From positions 62,001 to 126,000 of the forward strand of contig CAWEZX010000007.1 in the NCBI GenBank assembly GCA_963813555.1: a stretch of DNA of 64,000 nt, written 5' to 3'. Below the pieces are notes generated by a model. The model saw only the letters and a list, made by a program, of their open reading frames with translations, was not told where the DNA came from and ran no database searches. The DNA is from Roseiarcus sp963813555. GTDB lineage: Bacteria; Pseudomonadota; Alphaproteobacteria; Rhizobiales; Beijerinckiaceae. Every line of letters starts with the position of its first letter. Position 1 is the first letter of the stretch. Positions 26,638 to 35,898 of this stretch are shown here, piece by piece. The translations under genes were made by a program, and so were the position numbers.

Positions 26638-27207
26638 CTATCCAGAATGGGCATCGGCATCCCGTTGACGGCTTCGCGTGGCGCGATACCCAGCTGCGCG
26701 TGCATCAGCCTCGCACATATACGCGCCCCTGCGGGTGTGCCCGAAATAACGAGTCCCCGAGTAGTGGTAGATACGCGTTGGCGTGTTGACCCACACGACG
26801 GTGCCCGACGGGCAGCGCGCGCGCGCCTGAAGCTCGGTCGTATATTCGCCCGCTCGCAGGGCCGAGGGCGTGCCGACATTCGACGCCGGCGCGGAAGCAG
26901 GAGCCGACGGCTGCCACCATGGGAACAAAGACCCTGACTGAGAGGCAGGCGCTGGGGCGGGCACCGGCGCCGGAGCCGGAGCAAAACTCCCCGAGGGCGG
27001 CACGGCCGCGGAGCCCTCCCGGGTGCGGCATTGTGACAGAAACTGCGGCCAGGTCTGGCCGCCGGTCGTTCCTGCCGCCTGAGCCTGCTTCCATTGGCTG
27101 GCGCAAGCTTTCATGACGCTCTCGGCGTTCGCCGAGGTTGGACCGCCGACAGCGAGCACAAACGCGATCGTCGCCGCCGTCAGCAAGGAACCGAACGAAT
27201 TGCGCAT
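26638..27207 (-). CDS. Secreted protein with Pro/Ala-rich linker and C-terminal sunset-like domain
   Basis: About 189 aa from ATG 27207 (GGGAG in front). The signal peptide (RNSFGSLLTAATIAFVLAVG to ANA) is followed by a short Cys-containing module (KACASQWKQAQAAG, WPQFLSQCR) that is frequent in rhizobial exported proteins, a Pro/Ala-rich linker, and a C-terminal domain with VVWVNTPTRIYHYSGTRYFG and GAYMCEADARAAGYR. That last part resembles the sunset domain (VWVN-x-YH-x-GTRYYG) of unknown function. The longer open frame to 27351 would place 48 residues ahead of the signal peptide and is rejected. Confidence 0.75.
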   Translation of the reverse strand: MRNSFGSLLTAATIAFVLAVGGPTSANAESVMKACASQWKQAQAAGTTGGQTWPQFLSQCRTREGSAAVPPSGSFAPAPAPVPAPAPASQSGSLFPWWQPSAPASAPASNVGTPSALRAGEYTTELQARARCPSGTVVWVNTPTRIYHYSGTRYFGHTRRGAYMCEADARAAGYRATRSRQRDADAHSG

Positions 27208-27351
27208 CTCACTCCCCGACGCACCCCGGAATAGGCGCAGCGTCACCCTATCGCGAGAAGGACCGCTCCGCCAAGCACATCTCCGCGCCACGCACGTCTT
27301 TTCTGTCGCGTCGGTTAGCGGGGCCCTCGCGCCTTCCACCGCGTCGCTCAC

Positions 27352-28482
27352 TTACGAAGCGACAGTTTGTTTGACCAGATCGGTGGGAGCGGACGCGGGT
27401 ACCCGTTCGGGTGTCCCGCTCGGCGCCGCGCGCAGATATTGCCTGGGCCAAGGTGCGATCTGCCCGAGTTCTTGCGCGGCGTGTAGCGGCCAGTAGGGGT
27501 CCCGCAGCATCTCGCGCGCGAGCAGCACCAAATCGGCCTGATCGTTGCGGATGATCTGGTCGGCTTGAGCCGGCGCCGTGATCATGCCGACCGCAGCGGT
27601 GGCGATATTCGCCTCGCGCCGAATTCGCTCGGCGAATGGCGTTTGATATCCGGGTCCGACGGGAATGTCCGCCTTCTCGAGATTGCCGCCCGACGAGCAA
27701 TCGATCACATCGACGCCGAGAGCGAGCAGCAGGCGCGCGAGCTCGACCGACTGGTCGATGTCCCATCCGCCTTCAGTCCAGTCGGTCGCCGAGATTCGCA
27801 CGAAGAGCGGACAGCGCTCGGGCAGCGCGCGTCGCATTGCCGCGACGCATTCGCGAAGGAACCGCGTCCGATTCTCGAACGAACCGCCATAGGCATCAGT
27901 GCGGCGATTGCTGAACGGCGACAGGAACTCGTGGATCAGATAGCCGTGGGCGCCGTGAATTTCGATCACGTCGAAGCCGGCGTCGGCTGCGCGTTCAGCC
28001 GCGACCGCGAAGGCTTTTTGCAATGACTTGATCTGGTCGACTGTCAATTGGTCCGGCTTGGCGTAGCTGTCGCTGAACGCAATCGCGCTCGGGGCGACCG
28101 GGCGCCACCCGCCGGCCGTTTCGGGAACGGCGCCTTGCCCCGCCCCAGGTCGATAGGTGCTGCCCTTTCGTCCTGCATGCGCAAGCTGGACGCCGGCGCG
28201 CGCGCCTTGAGAAGCGATGAAGCGCGCGATCCGCTCGAGTGGCTCGAAATGCTTTTCGCTCCAGGCGCCAAGATCCTGCGGCGAAATGCGGCCCTCGGGT
28301 GTGACCGCGGCGGCCTCGGTGAATACCATCGCCGCGCCGCCGACCGCCCGAGCGGCGAGATGGGCGAAATGCCAATCGTTCGCGTAGCCGTCGACGGAAG
28401 AATATTGACACATTGGCGAGACGCCGATGCGGTTGGCGAAGTCAACGTCGCGCATGCGAAGTTTGCTGAACAGATGCGGCAT
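27352..28482 (-). CDS. NADH:flavin oxidoreductase, Old Yellow Enzyme family (YqjM-like)
   Basis: A 376-aa FMN-dependent TIM barrel. ANRIGVSPMCQYSSVDGYAN is the thermophilic-like OYE start with the regulatory Cys, VQLAHAGRKGS holds the FMN/substrate His, DVIEIHGAHGYLIHEFLSP the conserved IHxAHGYL, and LVLLAREMLRDPYWPLHAA the phosphate-binding end. Such enzymes reduce activated alkenes of enals, enones or xenobiotics with NAD(P)H. It ends a run of minus-strand genes with a TRAP transporter 165 bases upstream, so a shared role in taking up and reducing an unsaturated acid is possible but unproven. Confidence 0.9.
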   Translation of the reverse strand: MPHLFSKLRMRDVDFANRIGVSPMCQYSSVDGYANDWHFAHLAARAVGGAAMVFTEAAAVTPEGRISPQDLGAWSEKHFEPLERIARFIASQGARAGVQLAHAGRKGSTYRPGAGQGAVPETAGGWRPVAPSAIAFSDSYAKPDQLTVDQIKSLQKAFAVAAERAADAGFDVIEIHGAHGYLIHEFLSPFSNRRTDAYGGSFENRTRFLRECVAAMRRALPERCPLFVRISATDWTEGGWDIDQSVELARLLLALGVDVIDCSSGGNLEKADIPVGPGYQTPFAERIRREANIATAAVGMITAPAQADQIIRNDQADLVLLAREMLRDPYWPLHAAQELGQIAPWPRQYLRAAPSGTPERVPASAPTDLVKQTVAS

Positions 28483-28647
28483 GGTTCAATCGTCTCGATC
28501 GAGAATGACAGGGAGGTCAGCTGTTGGTTCGGCGCGCAGGGCTTCGCCAGGGCAGTCGCGATGGCAGGCGCGCGCTGACGAACCATATCTTGCGCCGTGT
28601 GGTCAAGGCGATGGCGCGCGACGGCGTGCCGCGAGACAATCCGGCGC

Positions 28648-30525
28648 CTACTGATAGCCGAGCCGATGCGGTAGCCAGAGGGTCAGGCTGGGCACGAACG
28701 CGATTATCAGGAGGCAGACGAACAGCAAGCCAAGATAGCCTAGCATCGGCCTTACTGTTGCTTCGATCGGCACCCCGCCGATCAGGCATGCGCCATAAAG
28801 CCCAAGCCCGAGCGGCGGCGCAAATAGCCCAATTCCCATGGCGATCACCAGAATCACGCCAAAGTGCAATCCGTTGACGCCGATCTGCGCGGCGACCGGG
28901 ATCAGCAACGGACCGAAGATGATGAGCGCCGCCGCGCCCTCCAGAATGGAGCCCATGATAATCAAAATGAGGATGGACAGAAGCAGGAACAACCATGGGC
29001 CGGCGTTCTGAGACAGCGTTACCATCGCTTGGGCCAGGGCATGGGGGACCTGCTGTAAAGTCAGGACAAAGGCGAGCGCCTGCGCTGCGGCGACGATGAA
29101 CAGCACGAGCCCCGAGCGGGTCGCGGCGTTGACGAAACTTCGCGCCGCCGCGCGAGGTCCAAGCTCGCGGAATGCGGCGCCGCCCACCGCCAGCGCGTAA
29201 AGCGCAGCAAAGGCGGAAATCTCGGTTGCTGTGGCGACGCCGAACCTGAAGCCCGCAAAGATGATGACAAGAAGCCCAAGCGTGACGATTGCGCCACGCC
29301 ACAATTGCGCCAGCGAGGCCGTGGTAAGTTGAGCCTCGTCAGGCAACCGCACGTCGCCGCCAAGCAGGATCACGACGCCGATCAGCGCAAGCGCCATCAG
29401 ACCGGCTGGCAACAATCCAGCCATGAATAGGCCGCCGATCGAGAGATTGGCGACGAAGCCAAGGATGATCAGATTGATGCACGGCGGAATGGCCTCCGCC
29501 ATGACCGCGGAGGCCGCCAGCAAGGCCACCGCGCCGCCAGGGTTCTGCCGCGACCGGCGAGCTGCGGGGATTAGCACCGAGCCCACCGCCGCGACATCGG
29601 CCATCTTCGAACCGGAAATGCCCGAGAAGATCACCATCGACAACACCATCACCACGTTGAGTCCGCCACGTACCCGCCCGACTACGCGTTCGAGCAGCGC
29701 GATAAGGCGGACGGACATGCCGTTCGCCTCCATCAGGTAGCCGACCAGGATGAAGAACGGAATCGCGAGCAGGACGAAATTGTCGATGCCACGGGCCATC
29801 TGCTGAGCGAAAATGAGGCCGGGCAAAGCGCCTTCGATCCAGATATAAATGAGCGCGGTGAACGCCAGCGCAAAACCGATCGGGACGCCGCCGACTAGAC
29901 ATCCCACGAAGCCCAAGAACATCGGCAGGCCCGAACGCGCCGCGCCGGCCCCGATGAAACGCCAGCCGTACGCTGATCCGGCCAACGCCAGTGCGAAAAT
30001 GACCGCGAAGGCGATGCCGGGCAGCTTGCGGCGGCAGAACTGGGCAAGCGCGAAAATCGTCATGCAAAGCGCGCCTGCGCCCATCGGATAAAATGTCAAT
30101 TCCAACGGCAGGCCGGAGCCGGTCGTCTGGCCTGTGGTGAATCGCCCCAGCGCAAACGCGTACCATGCTACCGACCCGGCAGCCGCCAAGACAACCAACG
30201 CCGCGACGGCGTCGACGCGCTGGCGGGCTTGCGGTCCGAGTTTCTGCACGAAGAAGGTGACGCCGGCGTTCTCGCTGCGCGCGAGCGCGCCCGCGGCGCC
30301 GAAGAAGCTCATCGCCACCATCAGCCCACGCGCGACATCGTCGGCCCATTCGATCGGCGCGGCCAGCACATAGCGATAATATACGGACAGGGACACCACG
30401 ATCAGGTCCGCCGCCAACAGGATGGCGGCGACCGCGTCGACCAGAATGAGCAGCAAGGCGAGCCCGCTATGAGCTATTCGACGCAGGCCACAATGAGGCT
30501 CGCTTGCGTCCGTCAACTCAGTCAC
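28648..30525 (-). CDS. TRAP transporter, fused DctQ-DctM membrane subunit
   Basis: A 625-aa membrane protein. The first about 170 residues are the four-helix DctQ part (VVSLSVYYRYVLAAPIEWAD is its signature). A linker with two extra helices leads into the large DctM channel (GVPIGFALAFTALIYIWIEG, DNFVLLAIPFFILVGYLM, FSGISGSKMADVAAVGSVL, EAIPPCINLIILG). TRAP carriers import organic acids with Na+ or H+ using a periplasmic binding protein, here encoded 87 bases upstream on the same strand. QM fusions are well known. The end LPHRLGYQ is unremarkable. Confidence 0.92.
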   Translation of the reverse strand: MTELTDASEPHCGLRRIAHSGLALLLILVDAVAAILLAADLIVVSLSVYYRYVLAAPIEWADDVARGLMVAMSFFGAAGALARSENAGVTFFVQKLGPQARQRVDAVAALVVLAAAGSVAWYAFALGRFTTGQTTGSGLPLELTFYPMGAGALCMTIFALAQFCRRKLPGIAFAVIFALALAGSAYGWRFIGAGAARSGLPMFLGFVGCLVGGVPIGFALAFTALIYIWIEGALPGLIFAQQMARGIDNFVLLAIPFFILVGYLMEANGMSVRLIALLERVVGRVRGGLNVVMVLSMVIFSGISGSKMADVAAVGSVLIPAARRSRQNPGGAVALLAASAVMAEAIPPCINLIILGFVANLSIGGLFMAGLLPAGLMALALIGVVILLGGDVRLPDEAQLTTASLAQLWRGAIVTLGLLVIIFAGFRFGVATATEISAFAALYALAVGGAAFRELGPRAAARSFVNAATRSGLVLFIVAAAQALAFVLTLQQVPHALAQAMVTLSQNAGPWLFLLLSILILIIMGSILEGAAALIIFGPLLIPVAAQIGVNGLHFGVILVIAMGIGLFAPPLGLGLYGACLIGGVPIEATVRPMLGYLGLLFVCLLIIAFVPSLTLWLPHRLGYQ

Positions 30526-30612
30526 TCGTCGCCGCTCGAAAGCCGAAAACCCGCCGCCCGCCCACCGCGCGCGGCGATCGTCCGATCAGATTCCAAAAAG
30601 CCTTCCACCCGA

Positions 30613-31623
30613 TCACGCCTTAGTGCTGCGGACGATATCGATGATTGGCTTGGCTTCCGGGTGCGACTTGATGAATTCATTGGTCTGCGGCAGGACGAGC
30701 TTACGGAACGGCTCACGATCGCAACCGATGATTTCGACGCCCTTTTGTTTCAGCGTCTCAATCGCCTCCTTTTCCGCCTCAAGCCCACGGACTCTGGTGT
30801 CGACCGCCGCTTCCGCCGCCGCAATCAGGAACGGATCGCGCGCCGCCGCGTCCATCCGAGTGAGCGTGAGCCCGCTGCAGAACACACCAAGCGCGGAGAA
30901 ATTGTGCTGGGTCAGCGAATAGAATTTGGTCGTTTCGTAGAACTTGCTGGCGACAATCGTGGGCGGGTCATGTTCCAGCCCGTCCAGGACGCCGGCCTGC
31001 AGGGCGGTGTAAACCTCGCCGAACGCCAATGGTGTGGCGGCCGCGCCCATGAGCCTCAGGCATTCAGTGATGATCTTGTTAGGCAGGGTTCGGATTCTTT
31101 TGCCGGCCAAATCTGCTGGCGCATTGACCGGGGATTTGCACAAAACGCTGCGCGAGCCGAAATTATAGGCCCAGCCGATGATCTGCACGTTGGCGCGGGT
31201 ATTCAGCGCCTGCTCCAGCGGCTTGGCCGCGCCCCCATCGAGCGCCTTGGTCTGCTGGGGAAAGCTTTCGAACAGATAGCCGAGGTCGAGCAGTCCGATC
31301 AGAGGCACGACATTCGCCCAGATCGATGTGCCGGTGACCATCAGGTCAATGACGCCGAGACTAACCGAATTGACGACGTCGATCTCCTGGCCGAGCTGAT
31401 TATCGGGAAAGAATTGCACGTCGATGCGATCCGCGAGACCGTGGGCTGCGAGGCGTTTGACGAGGTTGTCGTAGTACACTCGGCCGTTGGCGAACTTCGG
31501 ATTGTTCGGCAACGAGGAGGACAGGCGCAGCATTATCGGCGCGGCCCGCGCGGCGCGCACAACGACCGGGGCGACCGCCATGCCTATGAGCAAGGACCGA
31601 CGGTTCACGCGACAGCTCTTCAT
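30613..31623 (-). CDS. TRAP transporter solute-binding protein, DctP family
   Basis: About 336 aa from ATG 31623, which has GGGAGGA at good distance; the open frame to 31734 would hide the signal peptide. The N-terminus RVNRRSLLIGMAVAPVVVRA is a Tat-type signal. Family blocks are LRLSSSLPNNPKFANGR, FFPDNQLGQEIDVVNSVSLG, IDLMVTGTS, LAGKRIRTLPNKI and TPLAFGEVYTALQAGVLDGLE, the last being the carboxylate-binding region with the motif Arg upstream. It delivers an organic acid to the fused DctQM protein encoded downstream. The ligand is unknown. Confidence 0.92.
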   Translation of the reverse strand: MKSCRVNRRSLLIGMAVAPVVVRAARAAPIMLRLSSSLPNNPKFANGRVYYDNLVKRLAAHGLADRIDVQFFPDNQLGQEIDVVNSVSLGVIDLMVTGTSIWANVVPLIGLLDLGYLFESFPQQTKALDGGAAKPLEQALNTRANVQIIGWAYNFGSRSVLCKSPVNAPADLAGKRIRTLPNKIITECLRLMGAAATPLAFGEVYTALQAGVLDGLEHDPPTIVASKFYETTKFYSLTQHNFSALGVFCSGLTLTRMDAAARDPFLIAAAEAAVDTRVRGLEAEKEAIETLKQKGVEIIGCDREPFRKLVLPQTNEFIKSHPEAKPIIDIVRSTKA

Positions 31624-31737
31624 GGTAAAATCCTCCCGCGCGCGCCTCATCGGTGTCGTTCTGGCGTCGACGACGTTAGTCCGATTACCTGACAACTCGC
31701 AAGGCGCGACGCGATCGAGACCATCGTTCTCCACGGG

Positions 31738-32817
31738 TCAGCCGGCAGCGATGGCCACACCGGTCTGCGGGTCGAAGAAGTGCAACGGACCTTCGAACGT
31801 GAGCGCGATGCTGTCCCCCGGGCGGCCACTCAAACGCTCACGAAACACGCAAACGATGTCCTGCCCGGCGAACTTGGCGATCAACTGCGTTTCGTACCCG
31901 GTTGGCTCGATGACGATGATATGCGCGGGCATCGCCTGCGCTCCCCCAAGGCTCACGTTTTCCGGCCGAACGCCCATGATGATCTCGGAGCCGAGAACGA
32001 CTCGAGGGGCGGCGTCGAGCGGGATCTTGACGCCAGAAGCGGTGACAAGCCTCGGCGGCTCGCCGCTTTCGAAACGCCCTTTGATAAAGTTCATTGCCGG
32101 TGAGCCGATAAACCCGGCCACGAACAGGTTGGCGGGACGATCATAAAGTTCGAGCGGCGTGCCGATCTGCTCAACCACGCCGTCATGCAAGACCACGATC
32201 TTGTCGGCCATCGTCATCGCCTCGATCTGGTCGTGCGTGACATAGAGGGTCGTGGACGCGAGCCGTTGCTGCAACGCCTTGATTTCGGCGCGCATCTGCA
32301 CGCGCAACTTCGCGTCGAGATTGGACAAAGGTTCGTCGAACAGAAACACCGCCGGGTCGCGCACGATTGCCCTCCCCATGGCGACCCGCTGTCGCTGGCC
32401 GCCCGACAACTGGCGCGGATAGCGCTCAAGCAGGGGCTTGAGGCCGAGAATATCGGCCGCCTTGTTGACCTTCTCGACAATTTCGACTTTCGGCCGTTTC
32501 GCGAGCTCGAGAGAGAAACTCATATTCTTCGCGACCGTCATTTGCGGATAGAGCGCATAGTTCTGGAACACCATCGCGATGTCGCGCTCTTTCGGCGCCA
32601 CGTGGTTGACGACACGCCCGTCAATGCGAAGTTCGCCGCTGGTGACCGACTCAAGCCCCGCGACCATCCGCAACAGCGTCGACTTGCCGCATCCCGATGG
32701 CCCGACAAGAATGACGAATTCGCCGTCCTCGACTCGGATCGATACGCCATGAACGACCTCGGAACCGCCAAAACTCTTGCGCACGTTGGAAATTTCGACC
32801 GAGGCCATTGCGTTCAT
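31738..32817 (-). CDS. Sugar ABC transporter ATP-binding protein (UgpC/MalK type), solitary
   Basis: A 359-aa ATPase: Walker A GPSGCGKSTLLRM, Q-loop FQNYALYPQMTV, signature LSGGQRQRVAMGRAIVRDP, Walker B FLFDEPLSNLDAKLR, switch His in LYVTHDQIEAMTMADK, and a C-terminal TOBE-type regulatory region (GSEIIMGVRPENVSLGGA). This type serves carbohydrate importers. Oddly no ABC permease or binding protein adjoins; it lies between a TRAP binding protein and a 2-hydroxyacid dehydrogenase on the same strand. It might energise several importers, as some MsiK-type ATPases do, or be left from a rearranged operon. The start may be at ATG 32817 or 9 bases further in. Confidence 0.92.
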   Translation of the reverse strand: MNAMASVEISNVRKSFGGSEVVHGVSIRVEDGEFVILVGPSGCGKSTLLRMVAGLESVTSGELRIDGRVVNHVAPKERDIAMVFQNYALYPQMTVAKNMSFSLELAKRPKVEIVEKVNKAADILGLKPLLERYPRQLSGGQRQRVAMGRAIVRDPAVFLFDEPLSNLDAKLRVQMRAEIKALQQRLASTTLYVTHDQIEAMTMADKIVVLHDGVVEQIGTPLELYDRPANLFVAGFIGSPAMNFIKGRFESGEPPRLVTASGVKIPLDAAPRVVLGSEIIMGVRPENVSLGGAQAMPAHIIVIEPTGYETQLIAKFAGQDIVCVFRERLSGRPGDSIALTFEGPLHFFDPQTGVAIAAG

Positions 32818-32916
32818 CCTACTGTGGTTGGCGCAGCCCTGCGGCGCGAATTGCGGCCGAGAACGGCCGCGACACTTCTCGCGGCGCCGATGGCAGACTA
32901 TGATGGCGCCCGGCCA

Positions 32917-33900
32917 TCACACCACCTGGTTTCGCAACACGGTTTCGCCGCGAAGCAGGCGTTCGATATTGTCCATGAGAATGTCAACGACGTTTTGTTC
33001 GTAGCGCTCGGTTTCGCCTGCGGTGTGCGGCGTAACGAGTACGTTCGGCAGCGCCCAGAAAGGGGATTGAGCCGGAAGCGGCTCCTCTGGGAAACAATCG
33101 AGCGCGGCGGCGCGCACCCGTCCGTCAGCCAGCGCAGTAAGCAGCGCCGCCTCGTCGACCACCTTTCCGCGGGCGACATTGATCAAGAGCGCGCCCGGCT
33201 TCAGCGCACTCAGAGCCGCGGGGCCGATCAGGCCTTCGGTTTCCGGCGTCAAGGGACAGGTCAACGCCACGACATCGGCTCGGGCGAGCGCTCCGGCGAG
33301 GTCGGCTTGGGCGACGACCTGGTCAGCGACCTCAGGCTCCGGCCTCGCCGCGCGGCGCACGCCAATCACCCGCATGTCGAAGACCCGCGCCAGCACAGCG
33401 AGGCGCATGCCGATGCGACCAAGGCCAACGATCAACAGCGTCTTGCCGCAGAGCTCCTGCTCGCGCAACGAGCGATCGCCGATCATGCCGCGCCATCGCC
33501 GCGCGTGCTGATTGTCGCGCGCCTGATAAAGCTGACGCGTGAGAGCGAGAATGAGCGCGATGGCGTGCTCCGCCACAGCGCGTTCGTTGGCGCCCTGAGC
33601 GTTGGCCAACCGAACGCCATGCTTGGCGAACACCGCCTTGTCATACTGATCCATACCGGCGCTGAACGATTGCACAAAGCGAAGCTTCGGCGCGCTTGCC
33701 ATGAGCGTGTTGCGCCATAGGCCCGATACGACGAGCACATCGGCTTCATGCGCCCGCCGCTCCAGCTCCCCCAACGTCCGCACCTCAAAGTGCGCGATGC
33801 CCGTTCGTCGCCCGGCGAATTCTTCAGCGGCGCGATAGGCGACATGCGCGAAGCCGATCGTCAGAGCCTCGCGAGACGGGAAAGCCGCGCCGTTCAGCAT
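32917..33900 (-). CDS. D-isomer-specific 2-hydroxyacid dehydrogenase
   Basis: A 327-aa NAD-dependent enzyme. GKTLLIVGLGRIGMRLAVLA is the dinucleotide motif (GxGxxG). The catalytic triad can be placed: Arg in LLINVARGKVVDEAAL, Glu in ALDCFPEEPLP and His in LVTPHTAGETERY. AVAEHAIALILALTRQL is the conserved inter-domain helix. It interconverts a 2-keto acid and a D-2-hydroxy acid. With the TRAP genes downstream, an imported hydroxy or keto acid is a plausible substrate. Confidence 0.9.
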   Translation of the reverse strand: MLNGAAFPSREALTIGFAHVAYRAAEEFAGRRTGIAHFEVRTLGELERRAHEADVLVVSGLWRNTLMASAPKLRFVQSFSAGMDQYDKAVFAKHGVRLANAQGANERAVAEHAIALILALTRQLYQARDNQHARRWRGMIGDRSLREQELCGKTLLIVGLGRIGMRLAVLARVFDMRVIGVRRAARPEPEVADQVVAQADLAGALARADVVALTCPLTPETEGLIGPAALSALKPGALLINVARGKVVDEAALLTALADGRVRAAALDCFPEEPLPAQSPFWALPNVLVTPHTAGETERYEQNVVDILMDNIERLLRGETVLRNQVV

Positions 33901-33937
33901 GTCCGCGAGAACACGCGTCGACGTGCGCTGCGCTTCG

Positions 33938-35047
33938 TCATTGGGATTCCGGATGCAAGATCAGCTTCTGGACCCGCCAGTTGAGGAGCTCTGCGACATA
34001 AAGCTCGTTTTCCGATGGGCAGGCGATTTCGTGGATCCAGCCGAATTGCTTCAGCTTCTTGCCGGTTTCGCCAAGCACGCCGAGCCCCTCCCCATCGAGC
34101 GTCATCTTGTAGATGCGGCCGGGAAACGCATCGGAGCTGTAGAGCACCTGATTTGGCGGAGGGGTGATGCAGAGCACCCAGGGCGAGCCCGGCGCCATGG
34201 TCAGCGTGGCGCCGTAGCCTGCCAGACTGCCGTCCGGAGCCCCGGGCTTCTGTCCGATGGCTGGACGCGCCCTAGCGTAGTCGAACGGGACTCCGATCTG
34301 GATGATTCGAATCAGGTTTCCATCGCCGTCGAACACCTGAATGCGTCCGTTGCCGCGATCCGCGACATAGATGTGGCCCTCGGCATCGGCCTGAATCGAA
34401 TGCAGAACCCGGAATTGTCCGGGCCCAGTCCCGAACTCTCCCCAGGACTTGATCCAATTTCCATCCGGATCGTACTTGGCGACTCGCGAATTGATGTAGC
34501 CGTCGCTGATGTAGGTGTTGCCCGCGGGGTCCCAGGTCACATCCGTGACCTGCCTGAACATGCCGTCCACTTGGGGCGCGGGCGGGTTCGGGTGTCTCCA
34601 CGGCTCGGCGGCCTCGTCAGAGGCTTCCTTTTTTCGGCCGAACACCATCTTGACCCGACCTTCCGGGTTGAACTTGATCACCATGTCCGAGCCCTTGTCG
34701 ACGGCCCAGATGTTGTCGTGGCTGTCGACGCGGACGGCGTGGGCGAAGGCCCAGGCGTAAAGATTGCGGCCGATCTCGCGCACGAACTTCCCATCGGCAT
34801 CGAATTCCAGCAATTGCGCCGCCGCCGCCCCATAAGCGGGCCCGTTCGTGCCGCCGCGCGAGAATACGAACACATGGCCTCTCGAATTGACCGCGACTCC
34901 GGCCGCTTCGCCGAGATAGACGTCGGGCGGAAGCTTGAGGAAGTCGGGGACCGAGTCGAAGGGAATGGTCGGCGGTGTCTGTGGGGACGGTTGCTGCGCC
35001 AGGGCGGCGGTCGAGATCAGGATCAGCGCGAACGCGATTGGACGCAA
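33938..35047 (-). CDS. Exported NHL-repeat protein (peptidyl-amidating-lyase-like)
   Basis: About 369 aa. The start is taken as TTG at 35047, preceded by GGGGGAGGG, giving a signal peptide RPIAFALILISTAALAQ. The open frame continues to 35584 but that part is not protein-like and covers the cupin gene on the other strand. The mature protein is a beta propeller of NHL repeats: GVAVNSRGHVFVFSRGG, AVRVDSHDNIWAVDKGS, DVTWDPAGNTYISDGYINSR, IQADAEGHIYVADRGNGRIQ and WIHEIACPSENELYVAEL. This pattern is seen in PAL-like and other 6-bladed propellers. It probably works in the periplasm; no catalytic role is proven. Confidence 0.82.
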   Translation of the reverse strand: MRPIAFALILISTAALAQQPSPQTPPTIPFDSVPDFLKLPPDVYLGEAAGVAVNSRGHVFVFSRGGTNGPAYGAAAAQLLEFDADGKFVREIGRNLYAWAFAHAVRVDSHDNIWAVDKGSDMVIKFNPEGRVKMVFGRKKEASDEAAEPWRHPNPPAPQVDGMFRQVTDVTWDPAGNTYISDGYINSRVAKYDPDGNWIKSWGEFGTGPGQFRVLHSIQADAEGHIYVADRGNGRIQVFDGDGNLIRIIQIGVPFDYARARPAIGQKPGAPDGSLAGYGATLTMAPGSPWVLCITPPPNQVLYSSDAFPGRIYKMTLDGEGLGVLGETGKKLKQFGWIHEIACPSENELYVAELLNWRVQKLILHPESQ

Positions 35048-35275
35048 CGTTTTTCCCTCCCCCAAACGATCGCTTGAGCCCCGGCGATCACGATTGCCTG
35101 ATCGCGGTTCCTCGAGTTGTAAGGTAATAAGCGGATCGTGAAAAGATTTGGAAGGGATCGCCTTGGTCGCCTTGGCGAAATGCGCGAGCCAGATGCGTGG
35201 GTTCCGAGCCGCAGGCGTCGCGCCTGACCGGGGGTCGCGATGAAGCCGGCAGCTCGCTGATTTGGGAGGTGGCGC

Positions 35276-35689
35276 ATGAACCCAATTTCGGATCAAGTCG
35301 AACCGTTCGCGCTCCACGAGGCGGAGGCGCCTCAAGACGGCTGGGACGATCCGGTGCGCGGCCGATTTCGCTGGCGCACCTTGTTTTCCAAGGGAGCGAC
35401 CCCGTCGGCCAGTATGACCTGCGGTGTAGCCGAATTTCAGCCCGGCGAGTGGCTGGGCTTGCACCGGCACGCGCCGGCGGAAGTCTATTATGTGTTCGCG
35501 GGGGCCGGCTTGATGAGCCTCGACGGCCGTGAGATCCCGGTCAAGGCCGGGAGCGCAGTGTTCATTCCCGGGATGGCCGAACACGGAATCCGCCAGACGG
35601 GAAATGAGACCCTGCGCCTCTTCTATGCTTTCCCGGTCGATTCGTTCGACGGGGTGGAATACCTCTTTTCCGCAGCGCCGCGCGGGTGA
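35276..35689 (+). CDS. Cupin-domain protein
   Basis: A single-cupin protein of 137 aa. The first cupin motif is GLHRHAPAEVYYVFAGAGLM (H-x-H-x4-E), the second is FIPGMAEHGIRQTG with the last metal His. GGGAGGTGGC lies just before ATG 35276. Such small cupins can be isomerases, dioxygenases or sensors; no specific function is visible. It is divergent from the NHL-protein gene, so its promoter lies in 35048-35275. Confidence 0.85.
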   Translation: MNPISDQVEPFALHEAEAPQDGWDDPVRGRFRWRTLFSKGATPSASMTCGVAEFQPGEWLGLHRHAPAEVYYVFAGAGLMSLDGREIPVKAGSAVFIPGMAEHGIRQTGNETLRLFYAFPVDSFDGVEYLFSAAPRG

Positions 35690-35898
35690 CCGATCTCGGG
35701 GCGGAATCGGGGTCTGTTAGATCTATTTGGAACAGTTTCGCAGGCCTGCCTAGCCGCGCACGCTTCGGTTGCGCCCACGGCAAAAGACGGGGTGTTTCGG
35801 CAAATGGCGCCGCGTTAGGTCACTTAATAACCTTGCCAGCCTGAGCCCGCCGAGATAGCGGTCCTGCGAATTAATCTCGGCCCGGGCGACGCGCGCCA

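Noticed and set aside
32185..33720. 511-codon open frame on the + strand opposite the ABC ATPase and hydroxyacid dehydrogenase genes
   Set aside because: Antisense shadow of two clear genes, with low-complexity Arg/His-rich translation.
35048..35584. N-terminal extension of the NHL-repeat protein
   Set aside because: The extension crosses the divergent cupin gene, lacks protein character and would bury a clear signal peptide with its own ribosome site.
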